Shown here: in pieces, positions 1-5,641 of the stretch
Layout of the letters: every line of letters begins with the position of its first letter
How positions within the stretch are numbered: the first letter of the stretch is position 1
From: Litorimonas sp049647245
GTDB taxonomy: Bacteria > Pseudomonadota > Alphaproteobacteria > Caulobacterales > Maricaulaceae
Direction: 5' to 3'
Length of the DNA stretch: 11,700 nt
Assembly (NCBI GenBank): GCA_049647245.1
Contig: JBARXH010000086.1
Location: 1-11,700 of the forward strand
Position numbers and translations under genes: made by a program
Notes under the pieces: generated by a model
The model's input: only the letters and a program-made list of their open reading frames with translations
What the model was told of the DNA's origin: nothing
Databases searched by the model: none

Positions 1-138
1 CCTGCCGGGCCGGACCATGTGGATGATATTCTTCGCCTGAGGGCCGGCGCTGTCCGGCTTCACGGTTGCGGGCAGGGCGCGGGCCGCTATAAGCCGCGCG
101 ACTCCCCGTTGAACCCTCTTTCGGAAGACCGACACGAC
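1..138. other. Upstream/leader region of sucC
   Basis: No gene can be supported here. The sucC frame stays open upstream to a GTG at 19, but the extra 40 residues are Arg/Gly-rich and unlike any SucC N-terminus. Another frame is open from the window edge to a TGA at 38-40 and encodes a short hydrophobic end; it could be the last residues of an upstream gene, but too little is visible to call it. A small GCCGG/CCGGC hairpin (43-47 with 54-58) follows that stop and might be a weak terminator. The only regulatory element I would defend is the promoter at 66-93. Confidence 0.4.
66..93 (+). promoter_or_regulatory. Candidate sucC promoter
   Basis: TTGCGG (66-71) and TATAAG (88-93) are separated by 16 bases, and the -10 is embedded in GCTATAAG, close to the Caulobacter housekeeping sigma consensus (TTGaCGS, then GCTAnAWC). 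It would start transcription near position 100 and give a leader of about 40 bases before the sucC ATG at 139. Inferred from motif match and position only. Confidence 0.5.
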
Positions 139-1332
139 ATGAACATCCACGAATATCAGGGCAAGCAGGTTCTCAAGGAGATCGGCGCGCCCGTTTCGCC
201 CGGCATCGCCATCTTCGACGCCTCCGAAGCCCGCGCGGCCGCCGAAAAGCTGGGCGGCCCGCTCTGGGTCGTGAAGTCCCAGATCCATGCCGGCGGGCGC
301 GGCAAGGGCAAGTTCGTCGAGGAGAAAGCCGGCGAGCAGGGCGGCGTGCGCCTCGCAAAATCGGTCGACGAGGTCGTGACATTCGCCGAGCAGATGCTCG
401 GCTCGACCCTCGTGACCGAGCAGACTTCGGATGAAGGCAAGGTGGTGAACCGCCTCTATATCGAGCACGGCTCCGACATCGAGACCGAACTCTACATCTC
501 CATCATCATCAACCGCGACACGTCCCGCGTCTCCTTCATCGCTTCCACCGAGGGCGGCATGGACATTGAAGCGGTCGCCCACGACACGCCGGAAAAGGTC
601 ATCAACTTCGACATCGACCCAGCCACGGGCTTCCAGCCGCATCACGGCCGCACACTGGCCAAGGCGCTGGGTCTCGAGGGCAAGCTCGCCAAGCAGGCGG
701 GCAAGCTCGGCAAGACGCTCTATGACGGCTTCCTCGCCAAGGACATGGCGATGCTGGAGATCAACCCGCTCATCGTGAACGGCGACGGCAATCTCCACTG
801 CCTCGACGCCAAGATCAGCTTCGACGGCAACGCCCTGTTCCGCCATCCCGATGTGGTCGAGATGAAGGACGAGACCGAGTCCGACCCCAAGGAAGTCGAA
901 GCCCAGAAATACGACCTGTCCTATGTCGCTCTGGACGGCAATATCGGCTGCATGGTCAACGGCGCGGGCCTCGCCATGAGCACGATGGACATCATCAAGC
1001 TCTACGGCGCCGAACCCGCCAACTTCCTCGACGTGGGCGGTGGCGCGACCAAGGAGAACATCGTCGCGGCCTTCAAGATCCTGACCGCCGACGACAAGGT
1101 CGAAGGCATCCTGATCAACATCTTCGGCGGCATCATGCGCTGCGACGTGATCGCGCAGGGCACAGTCGACGCGGTCAAGGAAGTCGGCCTCGAAGTCCCG
1201 CTCGTCGTCCGCCTCGAAGGCACCAATGTCGAGCAGGGCAAGGCGATCATCGACAACTCCGGCCTGAACGTCATCAGCGCCGACGATCTCGACGATGCGG
1301 CCAAGAAGATCGTGGCGGCGGTCCAAGGGTAA
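139..1332 (+). CDS. sucC: Succinate-CoA ligase (succinyl-CoA synthetase), beta subunit
   Basis: The nucleotide-binding beta subunit of succinyl-CoA synthetase in the cytosolic TCA cycle: with SucD it converts succinyl-CoA, NDP and phosphate to succinate, CoA and NTP. The 397-residue product has the normal family length. It opens with MNIHEYQGKQ, the standard SucC N-terminus, which fixes the ATG at 139 over the upstream in-frame GTG. The ATP-grasp domain carries K46 and the Gly-rich loop AGGRGKG (51-57), EINPL (207-211) and DAKISFD (223-229), which contain the metal and nucleotide ligands. The C-terminal ligase domain has GCMVNGAGLAM (270-280) and NIFGGIMRCD (327-336). The ribosome-binding site is weak (GGAAG at 123-127). 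SucD is not the next gene but lies 1.9 kb away, and an intrinsic terminator forms 27 bases after the stop codon. Confidence 0.97.
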   Translation: MNIHEYQGKQVLKEIGAPVSPGIAIFDASEARAAAEKLGGPLWVVKSQIHAGGRGKGKFVEEKAGEQGGVRLAKSVDEVVTFAEQMLGSTLVTEQTSDEGKVVNRLYIEHGSDIETELYISIIINRDTSRVSFIASTEGGMDIEAVAHDTPEKVINFDIDPATGFQPHHGRTLAKALGLEGKLAKQAGKLGKTLYDGFLAKDMAMLEINPLIVNGDGNLHCLDAKISFDGNALFRHPDVVEMKDETESDPKEVEAQKYDLSYVALDGNIGCMVNGAGLAMSTMDIIKLYGAEPANFLDVGGGATKENIVAAFKILTADDKVEGILINIFGGIMRCDVIAQGTVDAVKEVGLEVPLVVRLEGTNVEQGKAIIDNSGLNVISADDLDDAAKKIVAAVQG

Positions 1333-1337
1333 GCGCC

Positions 1338-2468
1338 TTGCCTCTTAGACGCCTTTGGAAAGCCGCCGTCCTGGCGGCTTTTTCATGCGGACTTGCGGCC
1401 TGCGCCGATGCGCCATCCGACAGCGTGGAAGGCGGTGGTCTGACCCCGCCGCCGGGTTTCCTCGAACAGGCGGATGCGGACTGCCGGGCGGCGAGCGAGG
1501 CCGCTCTCGCCGATGCCGCTCCCACGACCCGCCAACTCAACGGGCAGACCTTGCTCTCCTACGCATTGGAGGATGGCCGGACGGCGCAGTGCTCGGTCCG
1601 GCACGCGGACGGCGCGGTGTTGGTCATGCGCGTGATGGGCGAAGCGGGTCCCGACGTGCCGGCGGATTGGCGAGCGTGGACCGGTGCCTGCGAAAAGTGG
1701 GACAATTGGAACAAGCCCGCTCCGCCCTTTCGCATCCATGGGGGCAGCTACCATGTCGGGACATGCGGCATTTCCGCAATCCTCGTGACGGGTGATGACG
1801 GTCACGTGCTGATCGATGCAGGCACGCAGGTCGGTGCGCGGCACGTGGCGGAGAATGTCGCTGCGCTGGGCTTCGAGATGGCGGAGGTGCGCCTGCTCCT
1901 GTCGAGCCACGAGCATCACGACCATGTGGGCGGACTGGCGGAACTGCAGCGACGCACAGGCGCGCGGGTCGTCGCCTCCGCCCCGGCCGCGCCCGTGCTG
2001 GAAAGCGGTGCATTGGCGGCATCGGACCCCCAATTCGGCATGCATGACGCGTTCGAGTCCGTGCCTGTGGACCGCATCGTGGCGGACGGGGAGGAGGTGA
2101 GGCTGGGCGACCTGGCCTTCACCGCCGTCGCCACGCCGGGCCACACGGACGGCGCGCTGAGTTGGCGGTGGGAAAGCTGCGAAGGGACGGCCTGCGAGAC
2201 GATCGTCTATGCCGACAGCCTGTCGCCCGTCAGCCGCGACGATTACCGTTTCTCCGACCATCCGGACCGGCTGGACGCCTACCGGGCCGGGCTCGACCGC
2301 CTTGAGGATGCGGGTTGCACCCTGTTGCTGACGCCGCATCCGTCGGCCAGTGGGATGCGCGACCGTCTGGAGCGCGGTAAGCTCACGACGGCCGAACCTT
2401 GCCTGCAATATGCGAACGGCATCCGCGCGCGGCTGGATCGGCGGCTGGCGCAGGAGCGGGCGGAATAG
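1338..2468 (+). CDS. Subclass B3 metallo-beta-lactamase-fold lipoprotein
   Basis: A 376-residue protein predicted to be an exported lipoprotein: the basic N-terminus (RR, K8) and hydrophobic stretch end in lipobox LAAC with Cys22. The C-terminal part (about 130-345) is a metallo-beta-lactamase domain of B3 type: HEHHDH (H191, H193, D195, H196), TPGH (H269), YADSL with S294, and LTPHP (H334). These are all the expected B3 zinc ligands, so beta-lactam hydrolysis in the periplasm is plausible; a related hydrolase with another substrate cannot be excluded. Residues 35-115 form an extra N-terminal region with two Cys (C49, C85) not present in minimal B3 enzymes. Eight Cys in the mature chain suggest disulfides and export. 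The start is TTG at 1338, five bases after sucC, with AAGGG (1325-1329) eight bases upstream. The ATG at 1385 is out of frame, and any later start would destroy the signal peptide. Confidence 0.88.
   Translation: MPLRRLWKAAVLAAFSCGLAACADAPSDSVEGGGLTPPPGFLEQADADCRAASEAALADAAPTTRQLNGQTLLSYALEDGRTAQCSVRHADGAVLVMRVMGEAGPDVPADWRAWTGACEKWDNWNKPAPPFRIHGGSYHVGTCGISAILVTGDDGHVLIDAGTQVGARHVAENVAALGFEMAEVRLLLSSHEHHDHVGGLAELQRRTGARVVASAPAAPVLESGALAASDPQFGMHDAFESVPVDRIVADGEEVRLGDLAFTAVATPGHTDGALSWRWESCEGTACETIVYADSLSPVSRDDYRFSDHPDRLDAYRAGLDRLEDAGCTLLLTPHPSASGMRDRLERGKLTTAEPCLQYANGIRARLDRRLAQERAE
1359..1383 (+). terminator. Intrinsic terminator after sucC, inside the next gene's signal-peptide codons
   Basis: AAAGCCGCC (1359-1367) pairs perfectly with GGCGGCTTT (1373-1381) across the 5-base loop GTCCT. 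The run of five T's (1379-1383) follows the last G of the stem. This is a textbook rho-independent terminator 27 bases after the sucC stop. It also lies within codons 8-16 of the downstream lipoprotein gene and encodes the hydrophobic core of its signal peptide. It may end most sucC transcripts, or act conditionally if translating ribosomes cover the stem. Confidence 0.8.
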
Positions 2469-2470
2469 CG

Positions 2471-2499
2471 TTGCGGTTCTGTGTTACACAGGATATGTG
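2471..2499 (+). promoter_or_regulatory. Candidate promoter of the toxin-antitoxin (and sucD) unit
   Basis: TTGCGG (2471-2476), the same -35 hexamer proposed for sucC, is followed after 17 bases by TATGTG (2494-2499), a moderate -10. The palindromic operator at 2479-2507 covers the spacer and -10, the expected layout for an autorepressed toxin-antitoxin promoter. The -10 match is weak. Confidence 0.35.
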
Positions 2500-2507
2500 T
2501 AACACAG
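2479..2507 (+). promoter_or_regulatory. Tandem palindromic operator upstream of the antitoxin gene
   Basis: CTGTGTTACACA (2479-2490) and TGTGTAACACAG (2496-2507) are perfect 12-bp inverted repeats around the spacer GGATA. Each arm is itself a palindrome of form TGTGT-N-ACACA (2480-2490 and 2496-2506), with centres 16 bases apart. Two adjacent palindromes are what paired dimers of a ribbon-helix-helix repressor would bind, so this is probably where the antitoxin, alone or with the toxin, represses its own operon. It lies 14 bases before the antitoxin ATG and 11 bases after the upstream stop. Confidence 0.75.
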
Positions 2508-2520
2508 TATCCGTGGAGCA

Positions 2521-2808
2521 ATGACCTTGGCGTCCAAGAATCTGACCATTTCTCTCAGTGACGACATGATCCAGCGCATGCGCGTCATTGCAGCGATGCG
2601 TCGGACCAGCGTCAACGACATGGTGCGCCAGTATTTCCAACAGGAAATCGATCTCGAAGCCAGCGACTCCCGGGCCAGTGAATGGGACGCCTTCTTCGCG
2701 AAGATAGACGCGGCAGCCACCGAAACCCAGAGGGCCGCCAAGGGCGGTCTTCCGTCTCGGGACGAGCTTTACGACGAGGCATTGCGTGACCGCAGCCTAC
2801 TTCGATAG
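2521..2808 (+). CDS. Ribbon-helix-helix antitoxin
   Basis: A 95-residue protein with a ribbon-helix-helix DNA-binding region at about 6-43: a short strand NLTISL (7-12) followed by two helices split around RRTSVND (27-33). The acidic and amphipathic C-terminal half (about 45-95) would wrap the partner toxin. It overlaps the PIN toxin gene by 23 bases, the usual sign of translational coupling in such pairs, and is preceded by a tandem palindromic operator. Expected role: neutralise the toxin and repress the operon. The ATG at 2521 has GGAG (2515-2518) only two bases upstream, which is too close for good initiation. TTG at 2527, eight bases from GGAG, is an alternative start that would shorten the protein by two residues. 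The family is clear; the exact subfamily is not. Confidence 0.82.
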   Translation: MTLASKNLTISLSDDMIQRMRVIAAMRRTSVNDMVRQYFQQEIDLEASDSRASEWDAFFAKIDAAATETQRAAKGGLPSRDELYDEALRDRSLLR

Positions 2809-3205
2809 CAACATCATGGTCTACGCCGTCGATCCCCGCGATGCCGAACAGGTGAAGCGGGATGTCGCGCGTTTCCTCCTTAAAACGCGCCGACCGCATC
2901 TGTCCGTGCAGGTAATGATGGAGACCTATCACGTGCTGACCCGCAAGAAGATCATTGCAAAGGAGGCCGCGAAGGCCTTCGTCGAACGCCTCTCCTTCTA
3001 TCCGGTTGCCCTTATCGACGCCGAGGATGCGCGTATCGCCCTGAACTATGCGGAGCGATACGGCATCACCCATCTCGGTGCGCTGCACGTTCGCGCCGCA
3101 GAGCGTTCACGAACGTCCATTCTCTACTCCGAAGACCTGAACCATGGACAGACCTACGGGTCGGTCCAGGTTTGCAATCCCTTCATCGAAGACTTTCTCA
3201 ACTAA
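2786..3205 (+). CDS. PIN-domain toxin, VapC-like, with an altered active site
   Basis: A 139-residue PIN-domain protein, a family of Mg-dependent ribonucleases that act as toxins on tRNA, rRNA or mRNA. Visible motifs are YFDSNIMVY with D7, SVQVMMETYHVLTRK with E46, and SEDLNHGQ with E116/D117, ending in the common NPF motif. The third conserved acid, normally the D of a WDA-type motif, is replaced: the sequence reads THLGAL with G98 (GGT, 3077-3079; one A-to-G change from GAT). With one of four metal-binding acids missing, activity may be reduced or lost. The GTG start has GAGG (2776-2779) six bases upstream and overlaps the antitoxin gene. sucD starts 18 bases after the stop, so the two are likely co-transcribed. 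Confidence 0.85.
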   Translation: MTAAYFDSNIMVYAVDPRDAEQVKRDVARFLLKTRRPHLSVQVMMETYHVLTRKKIIAKEAAKAFVERLSFYPVALIDAEDARIALNYAERYGITHLGALHVRAAERSRTSILYSEDLNHGQTYGSVQVCNPFIEDFLN

Positions 3206-3212
3206 CCCCAAC

Positions 3213-3217
3213 AGGAG
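3213..3217 (+). promoter_or_regulatory. Strong ribosome-binding site of sucD
   Basis: AGGAG lies six bases before the sucD ATG and eight bases after the toxin stop codon. It is the best Shine-Dalgarno in the window, whereas sucA and sucB have none that is obvious. It would let sucD be translated independently from a shared toxin-antitoxin-sucD message. Confidence 0.7.
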
Positions 3218-3223
3218 ACGGAC

Positions 3224-4108
3224 ATGTCAGTCCTCATCGACAAGAACACCAAGGTCATCACGCAAGGCATGACCGGCAAGACCGGCACGTTCCACACGGA
3301 ACAGGCCCTGGAATACGGCACGAAAATGGTCGCCGGCGTCACGCCCGGAAAGGGCGGCACGACGCATCTCGGCCTGCCGAACTTCGACACGGTGGAAGAA
3401 GCCGTCCACGCCACCGGCGCGACCGCATCGGTCATATACGTGCCGCCGCCCTTCGCGGCCGATTCCATCATGGAGGCCATCGCCGCCGAAGTGCCGCTGA
3501 TCGTGGCCATCACGGAAGGCATCCCGGTCGCCGATATGATCCCGGTGAAGCGTGCGCTGCAAGGCTCCAAGTCCCGCCTGATCGGCCCGAACTGCCCGGG
3601 CGTGCTGACCCCGGAAGAGTGCAAGATCGGCATCATGCCGGGCAAGATCTTCAAGAAGGGCTCCGTGGGCGTCGTGTCGCGCTCCGGCACGCTGACCTAC
3701 GAGGCGGTGTACCAGACGTCCCAGGTCGGTCTTGGCCAGACGACCGCCATCGGCATTGGCGGCGACCCGATCAACGGCACCAACTTCATCGACTGCCTGG
3801 AGCTGTTCCTCGACGATCCCGAGACCAAGCAGATCATCATGATCGGCGAGATCGGCGGCTCCGCCGAGGAGGAAGCGGCCGAATACATCGCCCATCAGCG
3901 CAAGAAGGGCCGCGCCAAGCCGATGGTCGGCTTCATTGCGGGCCGCACCGCGCCTCCGGGACGCACCATGGGCCATGCCGGCGCCATCGTGTCCGGCGGC
4001 AAGGGCGGCGCGGAAGACAAGATCGAAGCCATGGAAAAGGCCGGTATCACCGTGTCCGATTCCCCGGCGCGCCTCGGCACGACGCTGATGGAAGTGCTCG
4101 GGAAATAA
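3224..4108 (+). CDS. sucD: Succinate-CoA ligase (succinyl-CoA synthetase), alpha subunit
   Basis: The CoA-binding, phosphohistidine-carrying alpha subunit, which works in complex with SucC in the TCA cycle. Its 294 residues match the family length. The N-terminal Rossmann-type CoA-binding domain shows GMTGKTGTFHTEQALEYGT (15-33) and GPNCPG (121-126). The ligase domain has GEIGGSAEEEAAEY (208-221) and GRTMGHAGAI (246-255), where H251 is the histidine phosphorylated during catalysis. The product appears intact and fully functional. Unlike the usual sucC-sucD pair, it follows a toxin gene by 18 bases, with no room for a promoter between them. Its transcription must come from read-through, the toxin-antitoxin promoter or a promoter inside those genes. 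A strong terminator follows. Confidence 0.97.
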   Translation: MSVLIDKNTKVITQGMTGKTGTFHTEQALEYGTKMVAGVTPGKGGTTHLGLPNFDTVEEAVHATGATASVIYVPPPFAADSIMEAIAAEVPLIVAITEGIPVADMIPVKRALQGSKSRLIGPNCPGVLTPEECKIGIMPGKIFKKGSVGVVSRSGTLTYEAVYQTSQVGLGQTTAIGIGGDPINGTNFIDCLELFLDDPETKQIIMIGEIGGSAEEEAAEYIAHQRKKGRAKPMVGFIAGRTAPPGRTMGHAGAIVSGGKGGAEDKIEAMEKAGITVSDSPARLGTTLMEVLGK

Positions 4109-4147
4109 CGCCCGACCCTTAAACCTTGTCCATGCGGCAAAGGAATT

Positions 4148-4182
4148 CAGACCCCCGTCCGTTGGACGGGGGTCTGTCGTTT
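4148..4182 (+). terminator. Intrinsic terminator after sucD
   Basis: CAGACCCCCGTCC (4148-4160) pairs perfectly with GGACGGGGGTCTG (4164-4176) around a 3-base loop: a very stable 13-bp stem, followed by a short imperfect T tract (TCGTTT, 4177-4182). It begins 40 bases after the sucD stop and closes that transcription unit before the EF-hand gene. Confidence 0.82.
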
Positions 4183-4201
4183 CACGCTACAAGGTTTTCC
4201 C

Positions 4202-4762
4202 ATGACGATCCGCCTCCTGACTGCCGCCCTCCTGACCACAACCCTGGCGGCCTGCGCCTCCTCCGCGCCGTCCCGTCCGGAAGGGCCGCCCCGGGACGAT
4301 GCGCCCCGGGGCAGCGGTGCGGAAAGAGGAGGCGGCGCGGTCGGCCGCATCGCCAGCCCGCTGTCACTCGCGCTGGCAGGTCTGGCGTCCGGACCGGACG
4401 GGCAGATTCTCTTGAGCGACATCCCGTCCGCAGCAGCGGACATGTTCGCGCGGTTCGACACGGACGGCTCCGGCGGCCTGTCCCAGGTCGAGCACGCCCA
4501 TTGGGCGGAGTCGATTCTCGGCGATCCGTATGGGCGTCCGGGCCATATGGCCTTGGACCGCAGCCGCGACGGCACCGTGTCCCGGTCCGAACTGGTCGGG
4601 TTTTTCGAAGTGGCCGCCCAGAGATTGGACGCGAATGCGGACGGGGTGCTGCAACGCTCCGAACTGCTCCGCGACGTGCCCCAGTCCCAGCAGCGCCGAA
4701 GCCGCGGCCAGGGCGACCGACCGCAGGGGCGCGGCCAGGGCGGCAGACCAAGCCGGGGTTGA
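4202..4762 (+). CDS. EF-hand calcium-binding lipoprotein
   Basis: A 186-residue protein with an N-terminal lipoprotein signal ending in LAAC (Cys18), so probably anchored on the periplasmic face of a membrane. Three 12-residue EF-hand loops are readable: 86-97 (D86, D88, S90, S94, E97; near-ideal), 119-130 (D119, S121, D123, T125, S127, E130) and 143-154 (D143, N145, D147, V149, Q151, E154; position 7 is a backbone ligand). A degenerate fourth may lie near 66-77. Residues 20-48 are a Pro/Gly/Arg-rich linker and 160-186 a basic Gly/Arg/Gln-rich tail. Calcium binding is likely from the motifs; the cellular role is unknown. The ATG has AAGG (4191-4194) seven bases upstream. A GCTACAAG box (4186-4193) resembles a -10 element but has no well-spaced -35. 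It converges with the sodC gene. Confidence 0.85.
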   Translation: MTIRLLTAALLTTTLAACASSAPSRPEGPPRDDAPRGSGAERGGGAVGRIASPLSLALAGLASGPDGQILLSDIPSAAADMFARFDTDGSGGLSQVEHAHWAESILGDPYGRPGHMALDRSRDGTVSRSELVGFFEVAAQRLDANADGVLQRSELLRDVPQSQQRRSRGQGDRPQGRGQGGRPSRG

Positions 4763-4824
4763 CAAAATTACGACTGGCGAGATCGGAGGCGAGCGTCCTG
4801 AAAACGCGAAACTCCGCCTCGGGG

Positions 4825-5409
4825 TTAGGGTGCTTCCACCACCCCGCAGACCAGACGCCCGCCTGCCCCGCCGATGGGCTGGGTGATGTGGTCGTCTTCG
4901 GATTCGTGAATGATCAGCGTGGAGCCGTCCGCGTCCAGCAGCGCGGCCATGCCGCCTGTGACAGTCACGAGATGGGTATGCAGTTCGACGATCGCCGTGC
5001 CGTCCGCGCCCACGAAGATATTGGGCAAATTGCCCGCGTGCGGGCCGCCCGGATTCATATATCCGTGCGGCTTGCCCAGCGGCATGATGTGTCCGCCGGT
5101 CGCCATGAATCCGTCCTGCGGATCCTCGCATGTGCCCTTGGCATGGAAGTGCATCCCGTGAGCGCCGGGGGTCAGACCGTTGACTGCGATGCGCATCAGG
5201 ACCCCGTCCGTGCCCTGGAAGAACTGCGCCGATCCGACGGCCTCGCCGCTCCGGTCGATCAGCGTCGCCGACGCGTCCACGAGCCGCGGCGCGTCTGGCA
5301 GGGTCGCGTCCACGGCAGAAGCCGAGGGCACCGTCGCGCAGGCCGCGAGCAGACCGGCTGCGCAGAGGCCCGCCAGGCCCGTTCCCATCAGGTTTCGCAA
5401 TTCGCGCAT
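4825..5409 (-). CDS. sodC: Cu,Zn superoxide dismutase, lipoprotein form
   Basis: A 194-residue periplasmic superoxide dismutase that would convert superoxide to peroxide and oxygen. The signal peptide ends in LLAAC (Cys24), so it is probably membrane-anchored. Family landmarks: copper ligands H87 and H89 (HFH), bridging H107 (TGGH), H115 (KPHG), H124 (GPHAG), copper ligand H168 (IIHESEDD), active-site R185, and disulfide cysteines C94 and C188. The usual zinc-ligand aspartate of the HAGDLPN motif is N127 here (AAT), which may weaken zinc binding. Start choice: the second of two adjacent ATGs (5407-5409) lies six bases from a GGAG (complement of 5416-5419). The frame extends upstream to 5457, but that would make the lipoprotein signal too long. 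It is transcribed towards the EF-hand gene, with 62 bases between stops and no clear terminator. Confidence 0.9.
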   Translation of the reverse strand: MRELRNLMGTGLAGLCAAGLLAACATVPSASAVDATLPDAPRLVDASATLIDRSGEAVGSAQFFQGTDGVLMRIAVNGLTPGAHGMHFHAKGTCEDPQDGFMATGGHIMPLGKPHGYMNPGGPHAGNLPNIFVGADGTAIVELHTHLVTVTGGMAALLDADGSTLIIHESEDDHITQPIGGAGGRLVCGVVEAP

Positions 5410-5450
5410 CATCGTCTCCAGCGTTGTCTCGCAGCCCACCTCGGCCTGCT

Positions 5451-5475
5451 TCATCATGGCACCCTGCCATCATGA
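5451..5475. repeat. Imperfect inverted repeat upstream of sodC
   Basis: TCATCATGGCA (5451-5461) and TGCCATCATGA (5465-5475) are inverted copies with one mismatch, separated by CCC. It lies about 40 bases upstream of the chosen sodC start, in the sodC leader or promoter region, and could be an operator or an mRNA hairpin. The rest of the 232-base sodC-sucA intergenic region holds an AT-rich patch (5522-5560) where divergent promoters probably sit, but no box pair there is convincing. Confidence 0.4.
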
Positions 5476-5641
5476 TGCAAGGCGGTCCGGAGTCCGAAAC
5501 GCGACAACCCGCCCATAGGCTGCATAATTTCGCAACCTTTCCGCTGTTCACCCTCTATTGACCCTAAGGACCCGATGACAGGTGGGATGCGGTGGGCTAT
5601 GGGCCGGGCCGCACATCAGCCGATTGAAAAGACACAGCGGT

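Noticed and set aside
19..138. N-terminal extension of sucC from the GTG at 19
   Set aside because: The 40 extra residues do not resemble SucC, and MNIHEYQ at 139 is the family start; the segment also contains the likely promoter.
1383..2408. 341-codon minus-strand open frame opposite the metallo-beta-lactamase gene
   Set aside because: It is antisense to a gene with complete B3 zinc motifs, is rich in Arg/His/Gln typical of high-GC shadow frames, and has no recognisable domain.
4763..4824. Possible bidirectional terminator between the EF-hand and sodC genes
   Set aside because: Only a 6-bp GAGGCG/CGCCTC stem with a 23-base loop and no T tract on either strand was found.
4126..5475. 449-codon plus-strand open frame across the EF-hand and sodC genes
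   Set aside because: It overlaps two well-supported genes, its sequence is Arg/Pro/Gly-rich low-information, and it lacks any motif.
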